This document shows, one piece after another, positions 9,645 through 19,903 of a stretch of DNA of 64,000 bases. Origin of the DNA: DATKEJ01 sp963768715 (GTDB lineage Bacteria; Bacteroidota; Rhodothermia; Rhodothermales; DATKEJ01); the NCBI GenBank assembly GCA_963768715.1, contig CAVYJC010000002.1, forward strand, positions 248,001 to 312,000, given 5' to 3'. The position numbers and the translations under genes were made by a program. The notes below the pieces were generated by a model. It worked only from the letters and a program-made list of their open reading frames with translations, was not told the origin of the DNA and did not search any database. Each line of letters begins with the position of its first letter. Position 1 is the first letter of the stretch.

Positions 9645-12600
9645 ATGCGTAAAGCGCTCCTCGCAGCATTTGTAACGCTGTACGTCGTCAGTGCATTTGG
9701 CCAGACGGAAAAGGGCCTGCCGTTCATCACCAACTACGGTCCGAAGGATTACGGTGGTGACGGGCAGAACTGGGCCGTGACGCAAGACCATCGCGGCGTC
9801 ATGTACTTCGGAAACGGGAACGGCGTCTACGAATACGACGGCATCTCGTGGCGAAACATCCCTTTGTCCAATTCGGCTACCGTCCGTTCGCTTGGCGTCG
9901 CAGCTGACGGAACTGTCTACGTAGGCGGAGTACGCGATCTCGGATATCTAACCGCCGATGACCACGGCAGAACCAAATTCGTTTCGATTCTGCCTGACAT
10001 TCCCGGAAGACGAGCGTGATTTCAGCGACGTCTGGCACACGTTCCCGAAAGACGACGGGGTGTACTTCTTCACGGACGACCGGATGATCGTTTGGAATCA
10101 AGGCGCAGTCAAAATCACAAAGGCGAAAACGAACCTTCATGTCGCTTTCGATCTCGGAGACGCGATCTACCTTCGAGAGTGGGAAAGAGGGCTCGAGCGT
10201 CTCGAAGGCGATCAGTTTGTTCTTGTTCCCGGAGGCGAGCAATTCGCCGATGAACGCGTGTATAACATGCTCCCGTTCGGCGACGGGAGAATCTTGGTAA
10301 CCACCCGAACCAAGGGGCAATTGGTATACGACGGAAAGAGCTTCAAACCCTGGAAGTCAGACGTTGATGCGTATCTGAAAGAGAATCTCGTGTATCTCGG
10401 CGGATCGGTGCTGCCGGACGGGGATTTCGCCCTGCCAACCATTGCCGGAGGACTGGTTATCCTCGGCCACGACGGTCGCAATTCTGAAATCATCGACCGG
10501 AGCAAGGGCATTCTCGACAACAGCGTGTTGTTCACGCACGTCGACATGAGCGGCGACCTCTGGCTCGGCCTCAACGCCGGCCTGGCCCGCATCGAGATCA
10601 GCTCGCCGTTCACCGTCTTCGACGATCGCAGCGGCATTACATCGACCATCGGACAGATTGCGCGCTATGAAGGAGACCTCTATGCTGCCTCCCAGGTCGG
10701 CGTCTACAAGTATGATCCGAGACAACGTTACTGGACGACCGTGCCCGGACTGCTGAACCAGACATTCAGCCTCGGCATATTCAAAGACAGGCTGCTTGTG
10801 GCCGCCGGGAACGACGGCGTGTTTCAGCTCTCGAACGGGCGAATGGTCCTGGTCAAAGGCACGATCGACAATACGTATGCGGCTGGGTCGATTGAACCTT
10901 CTCGATTCGACTCCAATCGTGTCTACATCGGCCTCCTCGACGGTCTCAGTGCACTGCGACTAGACCAGCGTGGAGCCTGGGTAGACGAGGGTACGGTTCC
11001 CGGACTGGATAACATTGCATTTGGCATACTGGAGACCTCCCCGACCACCTTCTGGGCCGGCAGCTTCGTCGGTGGATTGGCTCGCGTAACACTACCCGAC
11101 GACGGGTTGCCTCGACCACTTGATCGGGCCACATTTGTACGGTTCGGCGCGGACAAGGGCATAAGCGATAGAGGCGCGTCTGTCTTCCAGATCGGGGGAA
11201 CGATTTACGCCGCTTCTCGAAACGGGTATGCCCGGCTGACTGATGCGGGTACCTTTGTGCCCGATTCGACATTCTCGTCCATAAGTTGGGTTAGCAACGG
11301 GCTCGTCGAGCATGACGACAAAGGCCGCGCGTGGATGACTTTCGGACGCGAGGTAGCCCTTGTTACACCCCAAGCCGACGGTTCGTTCGATATTGAAACC
11401 GAGCCGTTCCGAAGGCTCATCGACGATCAGTCAAGCGTTGCAGCGATCGATGGGGACGTCATCTGGTTTTCCAGTCTCGACGGGATCGTACGCTACGACG
11501 AATCGATGGATTCGAAGCTGGCTGCACCCCAAGAGACCCTCATTCGCGAAGTGACGGTCGGCCGGGACTCTCTCATCTACGGTGGCCTTGGGCCGTCCCA
11601 GGCGAGCAACCCTTTGACTTTCGACCACAACTCGGTGCGCTTCGAGTTTGCGAATCTATCATACCAGGAAGCGTCTCAAAACAGGTATCAGACATTTCTC
11701 GAGGGTTTCGATTCCGAGTGGTCCGACTGGTCTAATGAGACCAAGCAATCTTTCACCAACCTGCCACCCGGCCGCTACACCTTCCGAGTGCGAGCGCGCG
11801 ACGTCTCGGGTAGAGTGGGCAAAGAGGCAACGTTTGATTTCGAGGTCCTCCCCCCCTGGTATCGAACAATATGGGCGTACGGATTCTATCTCCTTGCCCT
11901 TGCAGGTTTTGGTATTGGATTTGACCGTCTCATGCGTTTTCGCGTCGTCAAAAAAGAGCGCGAGCGATCCGAATTGCTGGAAGCCCAGTTGCGGGCCCAG
12001 ACGGCGGAGGCGCAGGCTCAGACCGTCGAAGCCGAGGCCAAGGCTCTCCAGGTCGAGAACGAGCGCCAAAAGAACATTGAACTCCTGAGCGAGATGGGTC
12101 GCGACATTACGGCGACGCTGTCGATCGCCGGCATTATCGATACCGTCTACGAGAATGTTAACGACCTGATGGATGCCGCCGTGTTTACGATCGGCATCTA
12201 TAACAAGGAACACAATCAGCTCGATTTTCCGGCAACGCGGGAAAAGGGGGAATCGCTCGCCGCGTATTCGATTGACTTGGACGACGAGAATCGGCTGGCG
12301 GTCAACTGCTTCAACAATCGCCGCGAGGTCGTCATCAACGACTGGTCCGTCGAATACGTCGAATACGTGAAAGAGCGAACAGCGCCGGTCGCGGGCGAAG
12401 ATCCGTCCTCGATCCTCTATCTCCCACTCGTATCGAAGGACAGAACCATCGGCGTCATCTCCGCGCAAAGCTTCGAAAAGCAGGCTTACACGGAGTACCA
12501 CCTCAATATCCTCCGAAACCTCGCCACCTACGCGGCCATCGCCCTCGACAATGCGGATGCGTACGACCGGCTCAACGCAACGGTCGAGCAACTAAACAGC

Positions 12601-13416
12601 ACACTTCGCGACCTGAAAACAACGCAGGAACAGCTCGTCACGCAGGAGAAGATGGCCTCTCTCGGCCAGTTGACAGCCGGCATCGCCCACGAGATCAAGA
12701 ATCCGCTCAACTTCGTGAACAACTTCGCGGAGCTGAACGCGGAACTCGCCCGCGACTTGACGGAAGAACTTTCACTCAATCGCGACAAGCGGATAGACGA
12801 CGTCTTCGAAGAACTCAGCGACATGTTGTCGAGCCTGAAGATCAACGCGCAGCAAATCTCGAAACACGGCAGACGGGCAGACTCGATTGTCAAGAACATG
12901 ATGCAGCACGCCAGCGGCGGAACGACGGAACGCTATCGTGTCGAGGTAAATGCGTTCGTCGATGAATATGTCGGTCTGGCATATCATGGGATGCGGGCGC
13001 AGATCCCGGATCTTAAGGTAAATATTATCAAGGCTTATGACGACAACGCCGGAAACGCGGAGATGGCTCCCCAGGAGCTCGGCAGAGTCATGCTCAATCT
13101 TGTCAATAACGCACTCTATGCCGTCAACGAACGGGCGAAGTCAAACGAAAGTGGTTATGAGCCTACGGTAACCGTTACCACGAGCAGATCGTCCGACGGG
13201 CTCAAGATCTCTGTCGCCGACAACGGAACTGGGATTCCGGAGCAGATCCGAGAGAAGATCTTCGAACCACTCTTTACGACGAAACCGACGGGAAGCGGGA
13301 CAGGACTTGGACTCTCACTGGCATTCGACATCGTTTCCCATGGCCACGGAGGGAAACTGTCTGTCGAGAGCACGGAGGGAAAGGGGGCGACGTTTATAGT
13401 CAATATTCCGGGGTAG
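9645..13416 (+). CDS. Propeller-type sensor histidine kinase 3, one frameshift near the N-terminus
   Basis: Paralog of kinases 1 and 2, about 1257 residues joined. Signal peptide ends SAFGQ. Then come the propeller (GLPFITNYGPKDYG start shared with the paralogs), Y_Y_Y (NLPPGRYTFRVRARD), membrane helix, a coiled coil rich in AEAQAQ, a single GAF domain, HEIKNPLNF (His about 1015), NLVNNALYA, DNGTGIP and GTGLGLSLAF. One extra C in CCC at about 10002-10004 breaks the frame between LPDIP and EDERDFSDVW; the rest is open. It starts 51 bp after kinase 2, so the pair may be co-transcribed. Most similar by eye to kinase 1 in domain layout. No response regulator follows. Confidence 0.87.
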
Positions 13417-13597
13417 GGCCCGGGGTACGGAGTCCGACGTCCGACCCAAAATCGGGTCCCGTAATTCTTCCGACGCACCAGAGCAGTGCATCGGGCCGCT
13501 CGACGACGTCCTAATCGTGCCAGGCGATCCTGAACAATTTGCCCCAAGAGACCCTTTCCCCTTCCCTACCTTCCGAGTCTCAAACAACCCGGTTCAA

Positions 13598-14604
13598 ATG
13601 ATTCATCGCTTTCCCCTCTTTGCCACATGCGCCGTTCTGGTCGCAACAGCTACATCCTGCAACCGTTCAGCGCCGGCCGGCACATCCGAAACGGAATTCC
13701 TGCAAATGCCGGATAGCGCCCCACCGCAGGCACCCGCGCTCCTCGCGCCGGGATTCATTTCGACGGCGAACGGCGAACGCGACGCAGCCTTCCTCCCTGA
13801 CCTCGCCGCGTTCTACTACACGCTCTGGACAGGCCGCTTCGGGGTCATTCTCGAGGTGACACGATCAGACGAAGGGTGGTCATCTCCGGCCGTAGCGCCC
13901 TTTTCGGGCAAGTATAGCGATCTCGAGCCCTTTGTGACCCCGACGGCGCGCGCCTGTTCTTTGCCTCGAATCGTCCAGTCGCGATGGATAGTGAACCCAA
14001 AGACTACGACATCTGGTATGTCGATCGTCTGGACGGTGCGTGGTCAGATCCCGTGCACATCGGCTCAAACGTTAACACGCCCGCAAACGAATTCTACCCA
14101 AGCCTCGACGCCCAGGGCGTTCTCTATTTCACCGCGGCGTACGAGAATTCCGTCGGTGGCGAAGATATTTGGCGGAGCCAGCCCACCGACAACGGCTTCG
14201 GCCCGCGTGAGAACGCCGGGACCGGCGTCAATACCGGACACGACGAGTTCAACGCGCTCATCGCTCCGGATGGATCTTTTCTCGCCTTCTCGAGCTTCGG
14301 TCGTGACGACGGTCTGGGAGGCGGCGACCTTTACGTAAGCTTTCGAAACGACCAGGGACAATTCGCTCAGGCAGTGCACGTCGGCGCCCCGATCAACTCC
14401 GAGTCGCTCGACTTCTCCCCCGCGCTGTCGCCGGATGGACAGACGTTCCTTTTCTCGAGTCGCCGGTCCAGTATCCCAAGCGTCGCACCCGTTCCCAGGA
14501 CCTATGAAGAACTGAGCAACGCTCTCGGATCACCTGGCAACGGAGATCTCGACATCTACCTCGTCGACGCGTCCTTTCTGGATTCACTCAACACGGTGAA
14601 GTGA
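13598..14604 (+). CDS. PD40 (WD40-like) repeat lipoprotein, one frameshift
   Basis: About 335 residues when joined. The N-terminus MIHRFPLF... has a hydrophobic stretch ending ATATSC, a plausible though weak lipobox. The body holds PD40-type beta-propeller repeats, for example SRRSS after SPDGQTFLFS, and IAPDGSFLAFSSF, LDAQGVLYFTAAY. The frame breaks at the CCCC run 13938-13941; one added C would give FVTPDGARLFFASNRP, a perfect PD40 repeat. Such proteins act as periplasmic or outer-membrane propellers (TolB-like, OmpA-linked in Bacteroidota). It follows the three sensor kinases on the same strand after 181 bp that hold only two GTCCGAC heptamers and no other recognisable feature. Confidence 0.75.
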
Positions 14605-14614
14605 TTATCGTTGA

Positions 14615-14672
14615 TACGTTTCGTATTATTGATCACCAAGTCGATAAGCGGTTATTAGTACGTTTCGTATTA
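14615..14672. promoter_or_regulatory. Two direct copies of TACGTTTCGTATTA ahead of the padR gene
   Basis: TACGTTTCGTATTA occurs at 14615-14628 and again at 14659-14672, 44 bp apart (about four helical turns), the second ending just before the PadR start codon. Within each copy TACG-TTT-CGTA is an inverted repeat, extended to ATACG/CGTAT in the first. Autoregulation by PadR is a reasonable inference from position and symmetry. Confidence 0.5.
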
Positions 14673-14674
14673 AC

Positions 14675-15214
14675 ATGAGCCTTAAAGTGCTGATAATAAG
14701 TGATTTGGGATATGCTCTTCTCGGTCTTTTGCGTTCACAACCTGGAAGTGGCTACGAGATTCGGAGCGTTTTCACCTCCGCACTGCTGCGCCGATTCAGT
14801 TCGAGTCCGGGGAGCATCTATCCTGCCCTTAAGCGACTTCAGCAGCAAGGGCTGATCACGCACAAAGGATCACCGCGAAGGGGAAAGTTCGAAATCACGC
14901 GCGCGGGACGTGCCGCGCTGGTTGCCTGGTTGTCGGTTCCTGTCGTTCCGGAAGACGCCGAAGTCAGAGTCGACATCCTGATGTTGAAATTCGCCTTCAC
15001 GGAGGGATTGCTGGATCTGTCCGAACGCCTCCGGTTTCTCACATCGTTTGAGCAAGCGGTTAATAGTCACTTGGAAACCCTGATTTCTATCCGCAGGTCC
15101 TCGGCCGGGCAAATGCCGCTACATGGGAGGTTGTCGCTTGATCATCAGGTCGCCGTCGCTGAAGCAAACCGATCCTGGATTGCTCATGCCAAGGCCGAAC
15201 TGGCACGGCCCTAG
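14675..15214 (+). CDS. PadR-family transcriptional regulator
   Basis: A 179-residue winged-helix regulator. The N-terminal domain (about 12-85) shows the PadR signature: LGYALLGLLRSQPGSGYEI, then SPGSIYPALKRLQQQGLI and the wing KFEITRAGRAAL. The C-terminal part (about 95-175) is helical and would be the dimerisation/effector domain. PadR proteins usually repress nearby transporters or stress genes, often themselves, in response to small molecules. The two direct repeats just upstream are candidate operators. It stands alone: the next gene (ada) is convergent and ends 11 bp beyond the PadR stop codon. Confidence 0.85.
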   Translation: MSLKVLIISDLGYALLGLLRSQPGSGYEIRSVFTSALLRRFSSSPGSIYPALKRLQQQGLITHKGSPRRGKFEITRAGRAALVAWLSVPVVPEDAEVRVDILMLKFAFTEGLLDLSERLRFLTSFEQAVNSHLETLISIRRSSAGQMPLHGRLSLDHQVAVAEANRSWIAHAKAELARP

Positions 15215-15224
15215 AGAAGGCCGG

Positions 15225-16289
15225 TCAGAGTCCGAGTGAAATGGCGCCGGTCTCGAGGTCAATCAAGCGTCGTTTTCTCCACAGTCCTCCACCGTATCCC
15301 GTCAAGCTTCCATCCTTTCCGATCACCCGGTGACAGGGTATCAGAATGGCGATGCGATTATCGCCGTTCGCACGCGCCACCGCCCTGACGGCCGACGATC
15401 GTCCGATACGTCGGGCGAGTGCCTCGTAGCTCGTGGTACTCCCGTAGGGGATCTTTCTCAGTTCTCTCCAGACCGATTCTTGAAACGGCGTTCCAGGCGC
15501 ATCGATCTCGACAGAGAACGTTGTGCGGCGACCGGCGAAATATTCTTCCAACTCCAGACGAAGCTGATGACACGTCTGCGTTTCACCGGGGACGAACAGG
15601 CAATCGAGGCGCTTTTGGAGGCGCCGTATCTGAGCCGGCAGCATCCTCCGGTCTACGAATTCCAGCAGGCAGACCGCATCGCCACTCGTGCCGGCAATCA
15701 TGGGTCCCAGCACGGTCGGTATCCTCGTGATGGTGACGACTCTCGTCGAGGCGGCAGTACGGGGAGTCATGCCGGTTGCCTGCCTTAGCGCCTCGTTGAA
15801 TCCGCTCAGGGACTCGAAACCGGCGTCATAGGCCGCGCCCGCCGTGACGTCTCCGTCCTTTATCTGTCCAATCGCCTCTCCAAGTCGCCTCGTTCGACTG
15901 TACGCGTGAAAGGTCATCCCCAACTCTCTTTTGAACCAGCGGCGAACACGCTCAGGCGTAAGTCCGAGCGCCCGGAGATCGGCGTCCCGCCAGCGTCTCA
16001 GCGGATCGCCGTCGATTTCATGCAGAAGCTGTGTGATCCATTCGGGGTGACTACCAGGCTTCAGAAGAGGTTGGCACCGTTTACAGGGTCGAAATCCAGA
16101 AAGCAGCGCCTCCCTCGCCTCGGCGAAGAACTCCACGTTCTCGGGTTTCGGCTTTCGTGCCTTACAGCTCGGCCTGCAGAAGATGCCGGTCGTCTTGACG
16201 GCAGTAAAGAATATCCCGTCGTAGGTAGAATCGCTCGCGAGAAATGCCGTCACCATTTCCCGACGGTCCGGTAGTCCGTGATTGTTCAT
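15225..16289 (-). CDS. ada: Ada: methylphosphotriester/O6-methylguanine-DNA methyltransferase and AraC-type activator
   Basis: A 354-residue adaptive-response protein that removes methyl groups from DNA and, once methylated, activates repair genes. Starting at ATG 16289, the zinc-site cysteines fall at Cys38, Cys42, Cys69 and Cys72 (FCRPSC and RPCKRC), the same numbers as in E. coli Ada; this fixes the start. The middle holds an AraC helix-turn-helix (GAAYDAGFESLSGFNEALR). The C-terminal methyltransferase has IPCHRVIG with acceptor Cys319. A longer frame extends upstream to 16565, but it only reads through a heptamer array and is rejected. Convergent with padR and divergent from the dioxygenase gene. 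Confidence 0.93.
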   Translation of the reverse strand: MNNHGLPDRREMVTAFLASDSTYDGIFFTAVKTTGIFCRPSCKARKPKPENVEFFAEAREALLSGFRPCKRCQPLLKPGSHPEWITQLLHEIDGDPLRRWRDADLRALGLTPERVRRWFKRELGMTFHAYSRTRRLGEAIGQIKDGDVTAGAAYDAGFESLSGFNEALRQATGMTPRTAASTRVVTITRIPTVLGPMIAGTSGDAVCLLEFVDRRMLPAQIRRLQKRLDCLFVPGETQTCHQLRLELEEYFAGRRTTFSVEIDAPGTPFQESVWRELRKIPYGSTTSYEALARRIGRSSAVRAVARANGDNRIAILIPCHRVIGKDGSLTGYGGGLWRKRRLIDLETGAISLGL

Positions 16290-16344
16290 GACTGCAATGT
16301 CGGACTCAGGGCGCCTCCTGTCATCCGAAATATGGACGGGGAAT

Positions 16345-16420
16345 TTGGTTGGTGCGTTGGTGCTTGGTGCGTGGTACTTGGTACTTGGTGCTTGGTACTT
16401 GGTGCTTGGTGCGTGGCGTG
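16345..16420. repeat. Heptamer tandem array, GGTGCTT/GGTACTT type
   Basis: About ten 7-nt units alternate GGTGCTT, GGTGCGT and GGTACTT, with one 8-nt slip. They lie in the divergent gap between ada and the dioxygenase/glyoxalase gene, so they overlap the region that should hold both promoters. Confidence 0.8.
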
Positions 16421-16506
16421 GATCATGTTGCACGAGCGATTGTTTCAGCTGGGAGTTGATCGAGTCCCGAGTCGGAAACGCACCACTCGTCCGAATTGAC
16501 GACACT

Positions 16507-17466
16507 ATGAACCCAATACAGGGCCTACACCATATCACGGCCGTCGCGAGCGATCCGCAGGTCAACGTCGATTTCTATGAGCGCGTGCTGGGCCAGCGGC
16601 TCGTGAAAACGACGGTCAATTTCGACGATCCGAGCACCTACCATCTTTACTACGGCGACGAGATCGGAACGCCCGGAACCGTGCTCACGTTTTTCCCGTG
16701 GCTTCATATGGGTCAAGGGAAACGTGGGGTGGGTGAAGCGGTCGCGGTCGGCTACCGAGTACCGTTGAATACGCTGGGCTTCTGGGCCGAGCGGCTTGCG
16801 CGACTCGGCGTCGAAATCGGGTCCGTTGAAGAGCGCTTCGGCGAGCAGGTGCTGGCACTGGAGGATCCGGACGGCATGAAGCTGGAGCTCGTAGCGACGG
16901 CCCATACGGCGGGTACGCGCTACTGGAACGACAGTCCGGTCGCCGAGGCCTACGCGCTGCATGGCTTCCACGGAGTGACGCTGTGCCTCAACGCCGCCGC
17001 GCAGACCGTATCTCTCCTGACTGAGCAGCTGGGTTACACTCTGGCCGCTGAAGGCGACAATCGACGCCGATTTCGGGCCGCCTCCGACACTGCCGCGTTT
17101 GTCGATCTGATCGAGGAACCCGAAGGCAATCGCGGCCATTTCGGTGCGGGCTCCATCCATCACATCGCGTTCCGAACAGTCGACGACGACGAACAGCTCG
17201 AATATCAGGGCGCTCTGCGTTCAGCCGGACAGGAAGTCACCGCCGTGCGCGATCGTCAGTACTTCCACTCCATCTACTTCCGAGAGCCCGGCGGCGTGCT
17301 GTTCGAAATTGCGACGAATGCCCCTGGTTTCACTCTGGACGAGGATGTCGGTGAGCTCGGCACCGCTTTGAAACTGCCGCCATGGTATGAGGCGCGCAGG
17401 GCACAGATCGAGAAGCGTCTTCCGCCGATAGTTCGCCCCCGTGATCCGTCCTCATCGGACCCGTGA
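16507..17466 (+). CDS. Glyoxalase-fold ring-cleaving dioxygenase (MhqO/PcpA-like)
   Basis: A 319-residue two-module vicinal-oxygen-chelate protein. The first module opens MNPIQGLHHITAVASD with FYERVLGQRLVKTTVNFDD, the signature of the MhqO/PcpA ring-cleaving dioxygenase group. The second module carries GSIHHIAF and GVLFEIATNAPGF. Candidate metal ligands are His9, the His pair in GSIHHIAF and Glu in LFEIA. Likely role: opening of hydroquinone-type rings or quinone/electrophile defence. ATG 16507 is chosen because upstream sequence in frame is heptamer array and non-homologous. The next gene starts 2 bp after the stop, as in mhqO-mhqD operons, where an esterase-like hydrolase is the partner. 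Confidence 0.85.
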   Translation: MNPIQGLHHITAVASDPQVNVDFYERVLGQRLVKTTVNFDDPSTYHLYYGDEIGTPGTVLTFFPWLHMGQGKRGVGEAVAVGYRVPLNTLGFWAERLARLGVEIGSVEERFGEQVLALEDPDGMKLELVATAHTAGTRYWNDSPVAEAYALHGFHGVTLCLNAAAQTVSLLTEQLGYTLAAEGDNRRRFRAASDTAAFVDLIEEPEGNRGHFGAGSIHHIAFRTVDDDEQLEYQGALRSAGQEVTAVRDRQYFHSIYFREPGGVLFEIATNAPGFTLDEDVGELGTALKLPPWYEARRAQIEKRLPPIVRPRDPSSSDP

Positions 17467-17468
17467 CA

Positions 17469-18123
17469 ATGGCGCCGTTGTCGAATCCGCACCAAGGTCA
17501 GAAACTGTATCAGGCCGGTTCGCCCCTCGAATCCGCACGAGTAGCCGTCGTCCTCGCTCATGGGCGCGGGGCCACGGCATCGAGCATCCTGGAGCTGCGC
17601 TCGGCGATGGACTTTGAGGGCGTGGCGTACCTGGCGCCCCAGGCATCCGGCAACACCTGGTATCCGTACAGCTTCCTGGCGCCGCTCGAACGCAATGAAT
17701 CCGGGGCTGTCCTCAGGACTTCGCGCATTGGCCGATGCCGTGACGACCGCCGAAGAGGCAGGCGTTAAGGCCGAACGTATCGTCATCGGAGGCTTCTCAC
17801 AAGGCGCCTGCCTGGCCGCCGAATTCGTGGCACGAAATGCCCGGAGGTACGGAGGACTGCTCGTCTTCAGCGGAGGCCTAATCGGCCCGTTGGGAATGGA
17901 GCGTTCTTATCCTGGCTCACTGGACGGAACGCCCGTCTTTATCGGGTGCAGCGATCGTGATCCCCACATTCCACTCGAACGCGTCAACGAAAGTGCCGAC
18001 GTCCTTGGCTCGTTGGGAGGCGCGGTAAGGTTGGAAATCTATCCCAACATGGGCCATACGATCGTCAAAGACGAGATAGATCACGCCGGCGGCATCATTG
18101 CGGCGATCCTGGCAAGCGAGTAG
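17469..18123 (+). CDS. Phospholipase/carboxylesterase-family hydrolase (MhqD/YpfH-like), one frameshift
   Basis: About 217 residues joined. AVVLAHGRGATASSI is the oxyanion-hole region and GGFSQGAC the nucleophile elbow (GxSxG with Ser), followed by FIGCSDRDPHIP (Asp) and YPNMGHTI (His), giving a complete Ser-Asp-His triad. The frame shifts near 17700: LERNE continues in the next frame as PGLSSGLRALADAV, implying one extra base. It begins 2 bp downstream of the dioxygenase gene. In Bacillus the mhqO-mhqD pair is induced by methylhydroquinone; a similar joint role here is inferred from order and family only. Confidence 0.8.
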
Positions 18124-18127
18124 CTCA

Positions 18128-18538
18128 CTATGCTTCCTGCCCACTGGCCGGATCCGGCGGTCGCATCATAAAATAGCTCGATTCACCACCGCCCCCGGCA
18201 CAGGGTCCTTCGTACGACCCGTTCGGCTGGAGCCCCAGACCACACTTGAGAACGTTTTCGCCCTCCAGATCGTCATAGACAAAGTGCAGGCTATCCGCCG
18301 TTAGTTGAATGTCGCGCGCTATGCGAGACTCCTCTCCTTCCCTACCGACAAGAATCGTCAGGCCCTCCGGGGCGTATTGCACCCGCAGGTAGATCTCGCT
18401 TCGCTGATCCGGATGGCCCAGTGGAACGACATTGCCGACCCAGCGGCCCTGGGTCAACTCCGGCGGCGGTGGGGGCTCACACGCCGAAACAGCCGCACCT
18501 ATCACCCCCATTACGGCAATGGCAGCAAGCAATCGCAT
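18128..18538 (-). CDS. Small lipoprotein, unknown function
   Basis: 136 residues: signal peptide MRLLAAIAVMGVIGAAVSAC with lipobox VSAC (Cys20), then a Pro-rich stretch EPPPPPELTQGRWVGNVVP. The rest looks like a small all-beta domain of the kind that measures or binds a ligand (RWVGNVVPLGHPDQRSEIYL). No named family recognised. It ends 4 bp from the convergent hydrolase gene and is divergent from the acetyltransferase gene. Confidence 0.7.
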   Translation of the reverse strand: MRLLAAIAVMGVIGAAVSACEPPPPPELTQGRWVGNVVPLGHPDQRSEIYLRVQYAPEGLTILVGREGEESRIARDIQLTADSLHFVYDDLEGENVLKCGLGLQPNGSYEGPCAGGGGESSYFMMRPPDPASGQEA

Positions 18539-18684
18539 ACAAATGTCGGTTTTGGTCTGCGAAACCTACCTGTTATTCCACCGGACCGCAAGTGCAGTTA
18601 GAGAGCTGTCGAGGAATAACACAGGCAGATAAGGACGCCTTTGTTAATTTTCCGCTCAACACCAGACAGATTGGATTACGCTCC

Positions 18685-19524
18685 GTGTCGATTCGCATCG
18701 TTAAACATGAGTCTGTCGAAGGCTTTCTGAGCCGTGCTCACCCATGGCTCCTCGAGCTCGAGGCTGAGAACAACTTGATCCTCGGGATAGCGGGAGATCT
18801 GGCCCGATCGGGAAAGAACGATCCCGCCACATTGCTCGTCACAATCGAATTCGACGGATACGTTGTCGGTTGCGCCTTCCGCACGCCCCCGTACAAACTC
18901 GGACTAACACGCATGCCCCTGAAGGGCGTCCCACCCCTCGTGGACGTCGTTACCGAAGCATACGACGGGCTGCCGGGCGTTCTCGGACCCCGAGAAGAGG
19001 CGCGCTATTTCTCCCGGATCTGGTGTGGACCCAGAGCGCTGAGCTTTCGTCCCGCCATGGATCAGCGGATCTACAAGCTCGATCAACTTACAGAACCGGA
19101 CCCCTGGCCGGACGGCATCATGCGTCCGGCACTCGAAGTTGACAAGCCGCTCATTCTCGACTGGCTCCGTCGCTTTTTCGAGGAGACGCACATGCCGGTC
19201 AGCAATGCCCAGGACGTAACCGATCGCCTGGTTCCAGAGGGCTCGATGTTTCTGTGGGACGTGGGCGGAACCGCCGTCTCCATGGCCGGCGTGACGGGGC
19301 GGACGCCAAACGGCGTGCGCATCGGATTCGTCTACACGCCGGTCGAGGAGCGACAGAAGGGCTACGGCACGGCAATCACCGCCGCCCTTACCAAAAGCGT
19401 GCTCGACCAGGGCAAGAAGTTCTGCTTTCTGTTCACCGACGCTTCCAATCCCACCTCCAACAGCATCTATAGAGCCCTGGGGTATCATCCGGTCGCCGAC
19501 GTGGTGGACTATCAGTTCTTTTAA
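18685..19524 (+). CDS. GNAT-family N-acetyltransferase
   Basis: About 280 residues from GTG 18685, the likeliest start; the frame extends upstream to 18421, but that part overlaps the divergent lipoprotein and has no homologous look. The C-terminal half carries the acetyl-CoA-binding core: RIGFVYTPVEERQKGYGTA (Q/RxxGxG/A motif A), then LFTDASNPTSNSIYRALGY (motif B). The N-terminal half (KHESVEGFLSRAHPWLLE) resembles two-domain GNATs in which the first domain is degenerate. Substrate unknown. The stop codon is followed directly by a GGTCCGG heptamer array. Confidence 0.8.
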   Translation: MSIRIVKHESVEGFLSRAHPWLLELEAENNLILGIAGDLARSGKNDPATLLVTIEFDGYVVGCAFRTPPYKLGLTRMPLKGVPPLVDVVTEAYDGLPGVLGPREEARYFSRIWCGPRALSFRPAMDQRIYKLDQLTEPDPWPDGIMRPALEVDKPLILDWLRRFFEETHMPVSNAQDVTDRLVPEGSMFLWDVGGTAVSMAGVTGRTPNGVRIGFVYTPVEERQKGYGTAITAALTKSVLDQGKKFCFLFTDASNPTSNSIYRALGYHPVADVVDYQFF

Positions 19525-19552
19525 GGTCCGGGGTCCGGGGTCCGGGGTCCGA
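19525..19552. repeat. Heptamer tandem array, GGTCCGG, 4 units
   Basis: GGTCCGG three times and GGTCCGA, starting at the first base after the TAA stop codon of the acetyltransferase gene. Confidence 0.85.
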
Positions 19553-19723
19553 GAGCCTACCCCGAGCGAGCGAGACGCTGCACAATCGTCGTCGTGATGT
19601 GTGCCGAGCGACGAGGGGTCCAAAGTCCGAAAGTACTGGGTCCAAAGCCGACGTCTATTCCGCGCACGAACTGTCATTCCCGCATTAGGCCTGCCCGGCT
19701 TAGCTGGAGGTGAGATCAGTCAC

Positions 19724-19786
19724 TTACTAATTACTAATTATTAATTACTAATTCTTAATTCTTAATTCTTAATTCTTAATTACTTA
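19724..19786. repeat. Heptamer tandem array, TTACTAA/TTCTTAA, 9 units
   Basis: Exactly nine 7-nt units without a slip: TTACTAA (twice), TTATTAA, TTACTAA, TTCTTAA (four times), TTACTTA. Strikingly AT-rich against GC-rich surroundings, so it could act as an easily melted or curved segment upstream of ppc. Confidence 0.88.
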
Positions 19787-19903
19787 GCAGCTCCAACTCC
19801 ACCATCGAGATAAGAATCATTCCTCATTTTGAATTCTGCATTCTGAAGTCCGAATTCCCGTTACCTTGGGTCAAGACCACCAAGGAAGACTAAGAAGCCC
19901 CCT

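Larger units (their letters stand above)
19525..19903. other. 379-bp gap before ppc, made largely of heptamer arrays
   Basis: Contains three separate period-7 blocks: GGTCCGG at the 5' end, TTACTAA/TTCTTAA at 19724-19786 and TTCTGAA-like units at about 19828-19860, plus GGGTCCA/AAGTCCG near 19614. No ORF, RNA gene or clear promoter is visible. The ppc promoter must lie in or between the arrays. Confidence 0.6.

Noticed and set aside
5784..10004. Programmed ribosomal frameshifting in the sensor kinases
   Set aside because: The breaks differ in place and direction between paralogs, kinase 1 needs none, and no slippery heptamer with a downstream structure is evident.
11659..12591. 310-codon minus-strand frame inside kinase 3 (similar ones at 2304-3131 and 3150-4013)
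   Set aside because: Equivalent shadows recur in the paralogous kinases; they reflect codon bias, not genes.
16290..16565. N-terminal extension of ada
   Set aside because: It translates the heptamer array, and the conserved cysteines take E. coli Ada numbering only with the start at 16289.
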